A program made the translations under genes and the position numbers. The notes below the pieces were generated by a model. It was not told the origin of the DNA and ran no database searches. It saw only the letters and a list, made by a program, of their open reading frames with translations. Below, one piece after another: positions 16,913-24,380 of a stretch of 64,000 bases of DNA. The DNA is taken from contig CAKPLN010000001.1 of assembly GCA_934167665.1 (NCBI GenBank), positions 186,001 to 250,000 of the forward strand, read 5' to 3'. Position 1 is the stretch's first letter. Each line of letters opens with the position of its first letter. This DNA comes from an uncultured Bacilli bacterium (GTDB lineage: Bacteria; Bacillota_I; Bacilli_A; RF39; UBA660).

Positions 16913-18709
16913 ATGGAGAAATTATTATCAAGAAGTGAAGTATCTAAAGAAGATAAGTGGGATATAGAAAGTATTTATCATAAAGATAGTGATGTTGAAA
17001 TAGACTTTGCCAGAGTAGTAGAAAACACTAAAAAAATAGAAGACTGTCAAAAAAACTTTTTGCTATCAAGTAAAGATTTTTTAAACTTCTTAGAATTATA
17101 TAATGAGACATCAAGACTAATTGAAAAACTTTTTACATATTCTGCTCGTAAAAATGATGAGGATCTAGCTAATAGTACTTATCAAGAACTTCAAGGAAAA
17201 GTTATGAACTTGTATCAAACTTTTCAAGAGAGTACCTCATTTATTATTCCAACTATCATAGAACAAGATAAAGATAAAATAATTGGTTATATAGATAGTG
17301 AGGCAGGCTTAGATAAATATAGACATACTATTTTAAATATTCTTAGATATAAAGAACATACTTTAACAAAAGAAGAAGAAAAGTTATTATCATCATACGC
17401 TAAAGTAATTGACAGTAGTAGTGATACTGCTTCATATCTTATGGATGCTGATTTAAAATTTCCTAAAATTAAAGATGATAAGAATACTTTAGTAGAATTA
17501 ACTTCAAGTAATTATAGTGTTTTATTAAAAAGCCCTAACAGAAAAGTTAGAAAAGAAGCCTTTATAAAATATCATGAGGGTTATCAACAAGTAAAAAATA
17601 CTTTAACATCAACTCTTGCTACAACTTGTGAAGCTTTAAGTACATCAAGTAAATTAAGACATTATAATTCAAGTCTTGAAGCCAGTCTTTTTGATGATTA
17701 TGTACCAGTCGAACTTTATATTAATTTAATTGATACTGTACATAAAAATCTTCCTTCACTATATAAATATTTCAACATAAAAAAGAAATTATTAAAGCTA
17801 AAAGAGTTTCATATTTATGACAGCTATGTATCAGTAACTAAAGAAGATTTAAAAACTTATAGTTTTGAAGATGGTAAAAGAATTGTTATAAATGCTTTAA
17901 AACCGTTAGGAGACGAATATATATCCGTGCTAAAAACAGCTTTTACTGATGGCTGGATAGATAAGTTTCCAAATAAAAATAAAAAGTCTGGAGCCTATTC
18001 TTGTGGTAGTTATGATACTAAGCCGTTTGTCTTATTAAACTACACTAATACTTATAATGATGTATCAACTCTTGCTCATGAACTAGGACACTCTATGCAT
18101 ACTTATTTTTCAAATAAATATAATAGTTATGGTAATCATGAGTATCCTATCTTCTTAGCTGAAATAGCGTCAACTGTTAATGAACTACTATTTTCTCATT
18201 ATATGGAAGTAAACGCTAAAACACCAGAAGAAAAACTTAGTGTTTTAGGAGATAGACTAGATACTTATAAAGGAACAATATTTAGACAAACAATGTTTGC
18301 TGAATTTGAACAATATATTCACAAACTAACTGATGAAAAAGAAGTACTTACTCCAGATAATATTTGTACATATTATTATGACTTAAATAAGTTATATTAT
18401 GGTAAAGATGTAGTATTAGACGAACAAATAAAATATGAATGTTTAAGAATTCCTCATTTTTATTCTCCATTTTATGTATATAAATATGCAACAGGACTTT
18501 CAATAGCTTCTTATATTGCTAAAAACATCATAAATGAAACTCCTGGATTTAAAGAAAAATATATTGAGTTTTTAACATCAGGTGGTAGAGACTATCCACT
18601 TGAAGTATTAAAAATAATTGATGTTGATTTAACTGACACTAAGGTATTTGATGAAGCTATGGATGTCTTTAAAGAAACATTGGAAGAATTTATAAAATTA
18701 ATTAAGTAA
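16913..18709 (+). CDS. pepF: Oligoendopeptidase F (M3B metallopeptidase)
   Basis: A cytoplasmic zinc peptidase that cuts short peptides; 598 residues, the PepF length. The zinc site is HELGH (His389, Glu390, His393) followed by AEIASTVNE, which supplies the third ligand. The N-terminus RSEVSKEDKWDIESIY matches PepF, which fixes the start at 16913 although no ribosome site sits directly before it. The C-terminal IPHFYSPFYVYKYATG is also typical. Its place between dnaK and dnaJ is unusual and would put a peptidase under heat-shock control. dnaJ starts 13 bases after its stop. Confidence 0.93.
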   Translation: MEKLLSRSEVSKEDKWDIESIYHKDSDVEIDFARVVENTKKIEDCQKNFLLSSKDFLNFLELYNETSRLIEKLFTYSARKNDEDLANSTYQELQGKVMNLYQTFQESTSFIIPTIIEQDKDKIIGYIDSEAGLDKYRHTILNILRYKEHTLTKEEEKLLSSYAKVIDSSSDTASYLMDADLKFPKIKDDKNTLVELTSSNYSVLLKSPNRKVRKEAFIKYHEGYQQVKNTLTSTLATTCEALSTSSKLRHYNSSLEASLFDDYVPVELYINLIDTVHKNLPSLYKYFNIKKKLLKLKEFHIYDSYVSVTKEDLKTYSFEDGKRIVINALKPLGDEYISVLKTAFTDGWIDKFPNKNKKSGAYSCGSYDTKPFVLLNYTNTYNDVSTLAHELGHSMHTYFSNKYNSYGNHEYPIFLAEIASTVNELLFSHYMEVNAKTPEEKLSVLGDRLDTYKGTIFRQTMFAEFEQYIHKLTDEKEVLTPDNICTYYYDLNKLYYGKDVVLDEQIKYECLRIPHFYSPFYVYKYATGLSIASYIAKNIINETPGFKEKYIEFLTSGGRDYPLEVLKIIDVDLTDTKVFDEAMDVFKETLEEFIKLIK

Positions 18710-18722
18710 AAGAGGTGTAAAT

Positions 18723-19865
18723 ATGGCAAGTCAAAGAGACTACTATGAAGTATTAGGAGTAGATAAGACTGCTACTACCGATGAAATAAAAAGTGCTTTT
18801 CGTAAGAAAGCTAAACAATACCATCCAGACTTAAATAAAGATGATCCAACTGCTGCTGATAAATTCAAAGAGGCACAAGAAGCTTATTCAGTTCTATCAG
18901 ATGAATCAAAACGTAAGATGTATGATCAATATGGTCATGCCGGCGTTAACGGCCAAGGTCCATCAGCCGGTGGCTTCCAAGGCTTTGACGCTTCTGATTT
19001 TGATTTTGGCGATATTTTTGATTCATTCTTTGGTGGCGGTGGCTTCAGCGGTGGCTTTTCAAATTTTGGAGGAGCTACTTCTCAAAGACAACGTCAAACT
19101 CGTGGTAGCGATGTTTTAATGCGTATGAATCTTAGCTTTGAAGAAGCTGTTTTTGGAACAGAAAAAAAATTCACTATTGATGTTACAGAAGACTGTGATG
19201 AATGTGATGGTGAAGGCGGCTTTGACGCTGAAAAATGTTCAACTTGTAAAGGAACAGGTGTCGTAACAAGTCAACGTCAAACAATCTTAGGATCATTTCT
19301 ATCTAAGGGGCCATGTCCAGACTGTGGTGGTGTAGGTAAGATATACAAAAGAAAATGTAGTGCTTGCAACGGTAAAGGTAAGGTAAAGAAAAATAAACGT
19401 ATCACAATTAATATACCAGCCGGTGTAAATTCCGGTGATAGACAACGCCTTAGTGGTAAGGGTAATCCTGGATCAAACGGTGGCGACAATGGTGATTTAT
19501 ACATCGAATATATCGTTGGTGAACATGAGTATTACAAAAGAGACAATGATGATATTTATCTAGAAGTACCAGTAAGTGTTACCGAAGCAATACTAGGTTG
19601 TAAAAAGACAATTCCAACTATATATGGAAATGTAAAATTAACAGTACCTGCTGGTACCGATAGTGGTGATAAACAAAAGATACGTGGCAAAGGTATTGAT
19701 AATGAGTATAGAAAACATAAAGGTGATATGTACGTAATATTTAAAGTATATACACCTAAGAAGTTGACTAGAGAACAAAAAGATCTTATTCAAGAATTAT
19801 CCGAAACAAACTTAGATACTGATGAAATAAAAGATTTTAATAAATTTACTAAGAGTAATGAATAG
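18723..19865 (+). CDS. dnaJ: Co-chaperone DnaJ (Hsp40)
   Basis: The J-protein that delivers clients to DnaK; 380 residues. Domain order is complete: J domain with YYEVLGVDKTAT and the HPD tripeptide in QYHPDLNK; Gly/Phe-rich linker (FFGGGGFSGGFSNFGG); zinc-binding region with four CxxCxGxG units (CDECDGEG, CSTCKGTG, CPDCGGVG, CSACNGKG); and two C-terminal substrate-binding barrels. RBS AGAGGTG. It ends the operon at a clear terminator. Confidence 0.97.
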   Translation: MASQRDYYEVLGVDKTATTDEIKSAFRKKAKQYHPDLNKDDPTAADKFKEAQEAYSVLSDESKRKMYDQYGHAGVNGQGPSAGGFQGFDASDFDFGDIFDSFFGGGGFSGGFSNFGGATSQRQRQTRGSDVLMRMNLSFEEAVFGTEKKFTIDVTEDCDECDGEGGFDAEKCSTCKGTGVVTSQRQTILGSFLSKGPCPDCGGVGKIYKRKCSACNGKGKVKKNKRITINIPAGVNSGDRQRLSGKGNPGSNGGDNGDLYIEYIVGEHEYYKRDNDDIYLEVPVSVTEAILGCKKTIPTIYGNVKLTVPAGTDSGDKQKIRGKGIDNEYRKHKGDMYVIFKVYTPKKLTREQKDLIQELSETNLDTDEIKDFNKFTKSNE

Positions 19866-19879
19866 TCATTACTCTTTTT
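19851..19879 (+). terminator. Terminator of the heat-shock operon
   Basis: AAGAGTAATGA (19851-19861), loop ATAG, TCATTACTCTT (19866-19876), T-run. The left arm and loop cover the last dnaJ codons. Confidence 0.88.
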
Positions 19880-19889
19880 CTTATTTTTG

Positions 19890-19917
19890 TTGCAAAAGCA
19901 ACACGACAATTTATATT
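19890..19917 (+). promoter_or_regulatory. Probable promoter of thyA-folA
   Basis: TTGCAA (19890-19895), 16 bases, TATATT (19912-19917), 30 bases before the thyA ATG. Confidence 0.45.
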
Positions 19918-19946
19918 AGTATGGTAAACTTGTTGTGGAGGTAAAT

Positions 19947-20972
19947 ATGAGCAAAATAAATATTGAATACATTAATACAAAGTTATTAGAAAAAGGGGAT
20001 ACACCTTTAAAATTATCAGAAGTTAGCTACCAACCAATAAGAGCAGATGGTAGAAATTTATTAGATGAACATGGTAATCCGATTGGAACTAAAGGTGATA
20101 TGTATGCCAAAATTATCATGGATAAAATTTTAACCGAAGGTTGTTATGACGAAAATCCTCGTCCCGTATATGAGTCCGATGGTAAACCAGCCAATACACT
20201 ATCGTTAAATAATGGTGCCTTCTTCCAATACGATTTATCACGTGGCGAATCACCTATGTTAACATTACGTCCTATTCCTGTAAAAAATAGTATTTCAGAA
20301 GTTTTATGGATATATCAAGATGCATCGACCAATCTAGAATTACTAAAAGAAAAATACGGTATAGAGTGGTGGGACAAATGGGATTTAAAAGATTCAAATG
20401 GCAATCCTCTAAGAAACATAGGATCGGTTTATGGTACTACTGTAACTGATTATGATCAAATGCAAAATCTTTTGCATGGCCTTGTTAACGATCCTGATAG
20501 TAGAAGACACATTATTGATCTATGGCAACTAGAAGAATTTAAAAAGCCTCACGGCCTAAAGCCTTGTGCATATCAAAACGTATGGAATGTTAGACACGGT
20601 CGCGATGGTAAAGATTATCTAGATATGAAACTAATTCAAAGATCTAGTGACTTTATGGTAGCTGGTTGTATAAACCAAATGCAATATGTAGCACTACAAT
20701 ACATGGTAGCTCAAGTAACAGGATATATTCCCGGAACCTTTACATGGGACGTTCAAAATATTCAAATATATGATAGACACATTAGACAAGCCATAGAACA
20801 ATTAAATAGAGAACCCATTAATTTTGCAGGTCAACAAGAACCTTATTTAGAACTAAATAGTGCCGTAACCGACTTTTATGACTTTACTCCATCTGATATA
20901 AAGCTAGTAAACTATCCACGTGAATTAGTAAAAACTAAGAATCCTCAACAGAAGTTTGACAAGGGAATCTAA
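19947..20972 (+). CDS. thyA: Thymidylate synthase, phi3T/ThyA-type
   Basis: Makes dTMP from dUMP with methylene-tetrahydrofolate. The sequence follows the Bacillus ThyA/phage phi3T branch, not the common E. coli type: SSRRHI-like DSRRHIIDLW, catalytic Cys207 in LKPCAYQNVWNVRHG, QRSSDFMVAG, MVAQVTGYIPGTF and the end VTDFYDFTPSDIKLVNY. At 341 residues it is about 60 longer than phi3T ThyA, mostly through a longer N-terminal region. The start is ATG 19947 with GGAGG 5 bases upstream; an in-frame GTG at 19935 overlaps that site. The stop shares a base with the folA start (TAATG). Confidence 0.9.
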   Translation: MSKINIEYINTKLLEKGDTPLKLSEVSYQPIRADGRNLLDEHGNPIGTKGDMYAKIIMDKILTEGCYDENPRPVYESDGKPANTLSLNNGAFFQYDLSRGESPMLTLRPIPVKNSISEVLWIYQDASTNLELLKEKYGIEWWDKWDLKDSNGNPLRNIGSVYGTTVTDYDQMQNLLHGLVNDPDSRRHIIDLWQLEEFKKPHGLKPCAYQNVWNVRHGRDGKDYLDMKLIQRSSDFMVAGCINQMQYVALQYMVAQVTGYIPGTFTWDVQNIQIYDRHIRQAIEQLNREPINFAGQQEPYLELNSAVTDFYDFTPSDIKLVNYPRELVKTKNPQQKFDKGI

Positions 20973-21460
20973 TGGAAAATATAACAATGATAGCCGCAGT
21001 AGGGAAGAATCTTGAACTAGGAAAAGACAACCAACTACTTTGGCCTTTAAAAGAAGACCTTCATTTCTTCCGAGAAAATACAATGGGAAAACCAATCATA
21101 ATGGGCTTTAAAACTTTTGTGTCCCTTCCAAGATTATTATCAGGAAGAAAACACATAGTACTAACAAGAAAAAATATAGCTAGTTCGCAAGATATAACTA
21201 TTGTTAATTCTCTAGATGACTTACTAACATATATAGCTAATTATCAAAAAGAAGTTATGGTTATAGGAGGAGCAAGTATATATAAAGAAATGTTACCATA
21301 CGCTAGTAAAATGCTTTTAACAGAAATAGATAAAACAGCTCCAGCTGATGCCTTCTTTCCTAATTTTTCAAAAGACGAGTGGAATAGTACTATAGTGGGG
21401 GAAGGTATAGAAAACTCTGTACATTATAAACATTTAGTTTATACTAGAAAATCTCTTTAA
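20972..21460 (+). CDS. folA: Dihydrofolate reductase
   Basis: Regenerates tetrahydrofolate after the ThyA reaction, using NADPH. 162 residues, the usual length. Motifs: MIAAVGKNLELGKDNQLLW, KEDLHFFRENTMGKPIIMGF, TFVSLPRLLSGRKHIVLTR and the cofactor loop VIGGASIYKEMLPYA. One base of overlap with thyA and an AAGGGA ribosome site inside thyA make the pair translationally coupled, as often for these two genes. Confidence 0.94.
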   Translation: MENITMIAAVGKNLELGKDNQLLWPLKEDLHFFRENTMGKPIIMGFKTFVSLPRLLSGRKHIVLTRKNIASSQDITIVNSLDDLLTYIANYQKEVMVIGGASIYKEMLPYASKMLLTEIDKTAPADAFFPNFSKDEWNSTIVGEGIENSVHYKHLVYTRKSL

Positions 21461-21537
21461 GTAAAAAACAAACACTAAAAATATTGCACAATTAACATAT
21501 TTTTGTTAGACTAAAAATATAAAATAAGGAAGGAAGT

Positions 21538-22167
21538 ATGAGTATGGGAATTAAAGAAGTAAAACAATGGGCTAAAGAAAAGGTAAAGGGTAAAAGATTA
21601 ACAATCTTAGTAGTTTTGATTATACTATCAGCTTTATCTGGGTATTCTGTTGTAAATGATAAAGATGGTTTATTATCATCTCTATTATCAATCGCTATGT
21701 CTTTACTTCTATTCATCGTAACAGTAGGCTATACCAAGTTTATGTTAAACTTTATCAATGATAAAGAATACAGTCTTGATCAATTATGGTCTTACTTCGG
21801 CGATTGGAAGAATTTAGCAACAGTATGGATCCACGAAACAATTATGATTTTTCTATATTTCTTATTACTAATTGTACCTGGAATCATTAAGACTATATCT
21901 TATAGTTTAGTTCCATATATTCTAGTAGATGATCCTAATATGTCATCAGGCGATGTTTTAGACTTAAGTTCTAAAATGATGAATGGTCACAAAATGGATT
22001 ACTTTAAACTAGAATTAAGTTTCATTGGTTGGCATCTATTAGCTGTCTTAACATTAGGAATCCTAGAAATATGGATTGCCCCATATCAAGCAACAGCAAT
22101 GACTAAGTTTTTAAGTGAAGTTAAGTCAGAGTATGAAAAGGCAAATTCTAAAACAGTAGAAGCTTAA
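21538..22167 (+). CDS. DUF975 family membrane protein
   Basis: A 209-residue integral membrane protein of the DUF975 type. It begins with a basic helix (IKEVKQWAKEKVKGKR, the family has NRELKAEARELLKGNW), then hydrophobic segments at about 20-38, 45-70, 95-120 and 155-180. The family signature region YSLVPYILVDDPNMSSGDVLDLSSKMMNGHK and the end WIAPYQATAMTKF are present. The function of the family is unknown. AAGGAAGG precedes the ATG. A possible extended -10 promoter is TTGCAC (21484-21489), 17 bases, TAGACT with TGT before it. Single-gene unit. Confidence 0.82.
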   Translation: MSMGIKEVKQWAKEKVKGKRLTILVVLIILSALSGYSVVNDKDGLLSSLLSIAMSLLLFIVTVGYTKFMLNFINDKEYSLDQLWSYFGDWKNLATVWIHETIMIFLYFLLLIVPGIIKTISYSLVPYILVDDPNMSSGDVLDLSSKMMNGHKMDYFKLELSFIGWHLLAVLTLGILEIWIAPYQATAMTKFLSEVKSEYEKANSKTVEA

Positions 22168-22190
22168 AGGAGTAAGAAATATCTAAAAAC

Positions 22191-22225
22191 AAAAGCCTCA
22201 ATTTCAAAAAGAAACTGAGGTTTTT
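22191..22225 (+). terminator. Bidirectional terminator between the DUF975 gene and rnhC
   Basis: AAAAGCCTCAATTTC (22191-22205), loop AAAAA, GAAACTGAGGTTTTT (22211-22225), one mismatch. T-rich on both strands, so it can serve the two convergent genes. Confidence 0.78.
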
Positions 22226-22253
22226 ATTTACAATAAATCCTTTAGTAAAAACT

Positions 22254-23165
22254 TTAAAAGACCATAGTATGTAAAATTCTATCTGTATTTTTAAAATTGT
22301 ATTTACTAATATCTTTTAATTTATCTTTTCCATATTTTTCAACTACTTCTTCACCCATAGCATCAACATCTTTTGAAGCTCCCTTAGGTAGAGGAAGACC
22401 GACTTCATCGCAAAGCTTATCAAATTCCTTCAAAAAGATATAACGGCTAATAACAGATCCACACGCAACAGCTAAATTTTTATCTTCTGCTTTCGTCATA
22501 AAAGTTATGTTTCTTTGAACGTTATTAATACCAGCTAAATATCCGTAATATCTAGCTTCTCTAGCAAATTCATCAACTATGATATAGTCAACATCAGGTT
22601 TTTCTTCTTGCATTAATTGATATAATACTCTATTATGAAGAATAGCCTTAATTTTATTCATATTAATATCTTTGGCATACTTTTCATTATATTCCTTATT
22701 ACTAAGTATGACACTGCGATATTTAACCCTTTTAGCAACCTCAGGAGCGATTTTTAAAATTTTAGCATCATCAATTTTTTTAGAATCACCAACACCTAAC
22801 TTTTCCAAAAAAGGAATATCATCTTTTTTTACATATGTAGCTGTAACTACAATAGGTCCAAAATAGTCTCCAGTTCCAACCTCATCAGATCCAACCGCAT
22901 TACAATTATAATATTTTAAGGCTTCTTTTTTTCTTTCTTCTTGTTTTTCCTTAGTGTTTTCTAAGGCTACTCCCCACATAGCCGCATCAACATCAGCACT
23001 TTTCCCTTGAAACATAACCTTACCAGATTCATACATTGTAATAATAGTATCTTCTTCTTGGGCTTGAAATATAGCATAGGGAATAGCCTTATCCCTTCTT
23101 TTATCTTTATAATATTCAATCATTTTTTGTTTGATTTCATCATTTACTTTAATAACAACGTTCAT
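22254..23165 (-). CDS. rnhC: Ribonuclease HIII
   Basis: Cleaves RNA in RNA/DNA hybrids. 303 residues with the N-terminal TBP-like substrate domain (about 1-85) that marks HIII, followed by the RNase H fold: AVGSDEVGTGDYFGP carries the Asp-Glu pair, then VGDSKKIDD, DYIIVDEFA and EDKNLAVACGSVISRY. Start ATG has GAGGTG 7 bases upstream on this strand. It is transcribed away from cvpA; an extended -10 (TGCTATAAT, 23183-23191) lies 20 bases before the ATG. In Bacillus rnhC neighbours zapA, cvpA, polX and mutS2; here only cvpA remains. Confidence 0.94.
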   Translation of the reverse strand: MNVVIKVNDEIKQKMIEYYKDKRRDKAIPYAIFQAQEEDTIITMYESGKVMFQGKSADVDAAMWGVALENTKEKQEERKKEALKYYNCNAVGSDEVGTGDYFGPIVVTATYVKKDDIPFLEKLGVGDSKKIDDAKILKIAPEVAKRVKYRSVILSNKEYNEKYAKDINMNKIKAILHNRVLYQLMQEEKPDVDYIIVDEFAREARYYGYLAGINNVQRNITFMTKAEDKNLAVACGSVISRYIFLKEFDKLCDEVGLPLPKGASKDVDAMGEEVVEKYGKDKLKDISKYNFKNTDRILHTMVF

Positions 23166-23182
23166 ATCAACACCTCAAAAAT

Positions 23183-23215
23183 ATTATAGCATATTTTATC
23201 TAAATAGTTTATAAT
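23183..23215. promoter_or_regulatory. Divergent -10 elements for rnhC and cvpA
   Basis: Minus strand: TGCTATAAT (23183-23191) for rnhC. Plus strand: TATAAT (23210-23215) for cvpA. Neither has a good -35; only 70 bases separate the start codons. Confidence 0.5.
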
Positions 23216-23235
23216 GAAAATAGGAGATGATCTAA

Positions 23236-23952
23236 GTGAATATAATTGATGTAGCCATAGTACTTATAATTATCTCTTTTGCGATAGTTGGTGCTAAAAA
23301 AGGGCTTATAAAAACATTAACCGCACTAGTAGGAATAGTACTAGTATTTGGTATATCTTACATCTTTAAAGAGTATATCGGTAACTTTTTATGTAAGTAT
23401 TTACCATTCTTTACATTTGGTGGTAGTCTAAAGGGATTAGTATCATTAAACATATTAATATATCAAGTTGTTGGTTTCTTTATAATTTTCTCTATTCTCA
23501 TGGGACTATATGCCATAATAATTAGTATATCAAGTGTACTTCAAAAGATAGTTAATATAACTATTATCTTAAAGTTGCCATCAATGCTAGGTGGTTTTGT
23601 AATTGGTCTAATAGAAGGTTACCTACTAACATTTATTATTCTTTTAATAGGAATGATTCCTCTAGGAAATATGACCCTTTTTAAGGAAAGTAAACTAACA
23701 GACTCAATAATAAATAAAACCCCAATAATATCAGAAAAAACAAGTGATATAAGTAAATCAATCACAGAAATATACACGTTAAGCGAAGAAGTAGCCAATC
23801 AAAAAATAAGTATTAATGATGCTAATTTAAAATCAATAGATATTATGCTTAAATATAAAGTAACAACACCTCATACAATCGAACAGTTAATTGTTTTAGA
23901 CAAATTAAAAAGTGTTGATGGAGTAGAATATATTCTAAACAAATACAAATAA
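23236..23952 (+). CDS. CvpA-family membrane protein
   Basis: A 238-residue protein whose first 150 residues form four hydrophobic segments of the CvpA/colicin V production type (NIIDVAIVLIIISFAIVGAKKGLI at the start; LPSMLGGFVIGLIEGYLLTF later). The last 80 residues are a cytoplasmic or surface tail of helices. The start is GTG at 23236, with AGGAGATGAT upstream. Its place beside rnhC matches Bacillus yshB. The biochemical role is unsettled. A thioredoxin gene follows 20 bases on. Confidence 0.78.
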   Translation: MNIIDVAIVLIIISFAIVGAKKGLIKTLTALVGIVLVFGISYIFKEYIGNFLCKYLPFFTFGGSLKGLVSLNILIYQVVGFFIIFSILMGLYAIIISISSVLQKIVNITIILKLPSMLGGFVIGLIEGYLLTFIILLIGMIPLGNMTLFKESKLTDSIINKTPIISEKTSDISKSITEIYTLSEEVANQKISINDANLKSIDIMLKYKVTTPHTIEQLIVLDKLKSVDGVEYILNKYK

Positions 23953-23972
23953 TAATCTATAAGGAGATAATA

Positions 23973-24272
23973 ATGAAATATTTAGAAAAAGCAGAAGAAT
24001 ATAGTGAAATATTAAAAAAAGACCTAGTCTTAGTAGATTTTTTTGCTACTTGGTGTGGTCCATGTAGACTATTATCTAAAGAAATAGAAAGTCTAGCTAA
24101 AAAAAGACCTGATTTAGAAATAGTAAAGGTTGATATTGATAAATTTCCTGATATAGCTGATAAGAATCATATAATGGTGGTACCAACAATGAAAATATAT
24201 AAAAAAGGAAATGAAGTTAATAGTCATTCTGGCTATATAACAGAAGAAGAAATTGAAAGCTTACTTAGTTAA
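23973..24272 (+). CDS. trxA: Thioredoxin
   Basis: A 99-residue classic cytoplasmic thioredoxin with the redox site WCGPC (Cys28, Cys31) in VDFFATWCGPCRLL and the cis-proline region MVVPTMKIYKKG. It reduces protein disulfides with thioredoxin reductase, which is not in the window. AAGGAGAT precedes the ATG. It is probably co-transcribed with cvpA, which recalls the cvpA-polX-mutS2-trxA order of Bacillus with the two middle genes gone. Confidence 0.92.
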   Translation: MKYLEKAEEYSEILKKDLVLVDFFATWCGPCRLLSKEIESLAKKRPDLEIVKVDIDKFPDIADKNHIMVVPTMKIYKKGNEVNSHSGYITEEEIESLLS

Positions 24273-24279
24273 GCTTTTT
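24256..24279 (+). terminator. Terminator of cvpA-trxA
   Basis: AAAGCTTA (24256-24263) pairs with TAAGCTTT (24270-24277), followed by TTT; the stem spans the trxA stop. Confidence 0.68.
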
Positions 24280-24380
24280 AATTTTATGTAAAAAAACGTA
24301 AAAATTTTAATTTTAATTTTATGTTCTACTAATATATGCTAAAATAAATATGTGACATTAGTATGGTTAGGAGGGACAAC

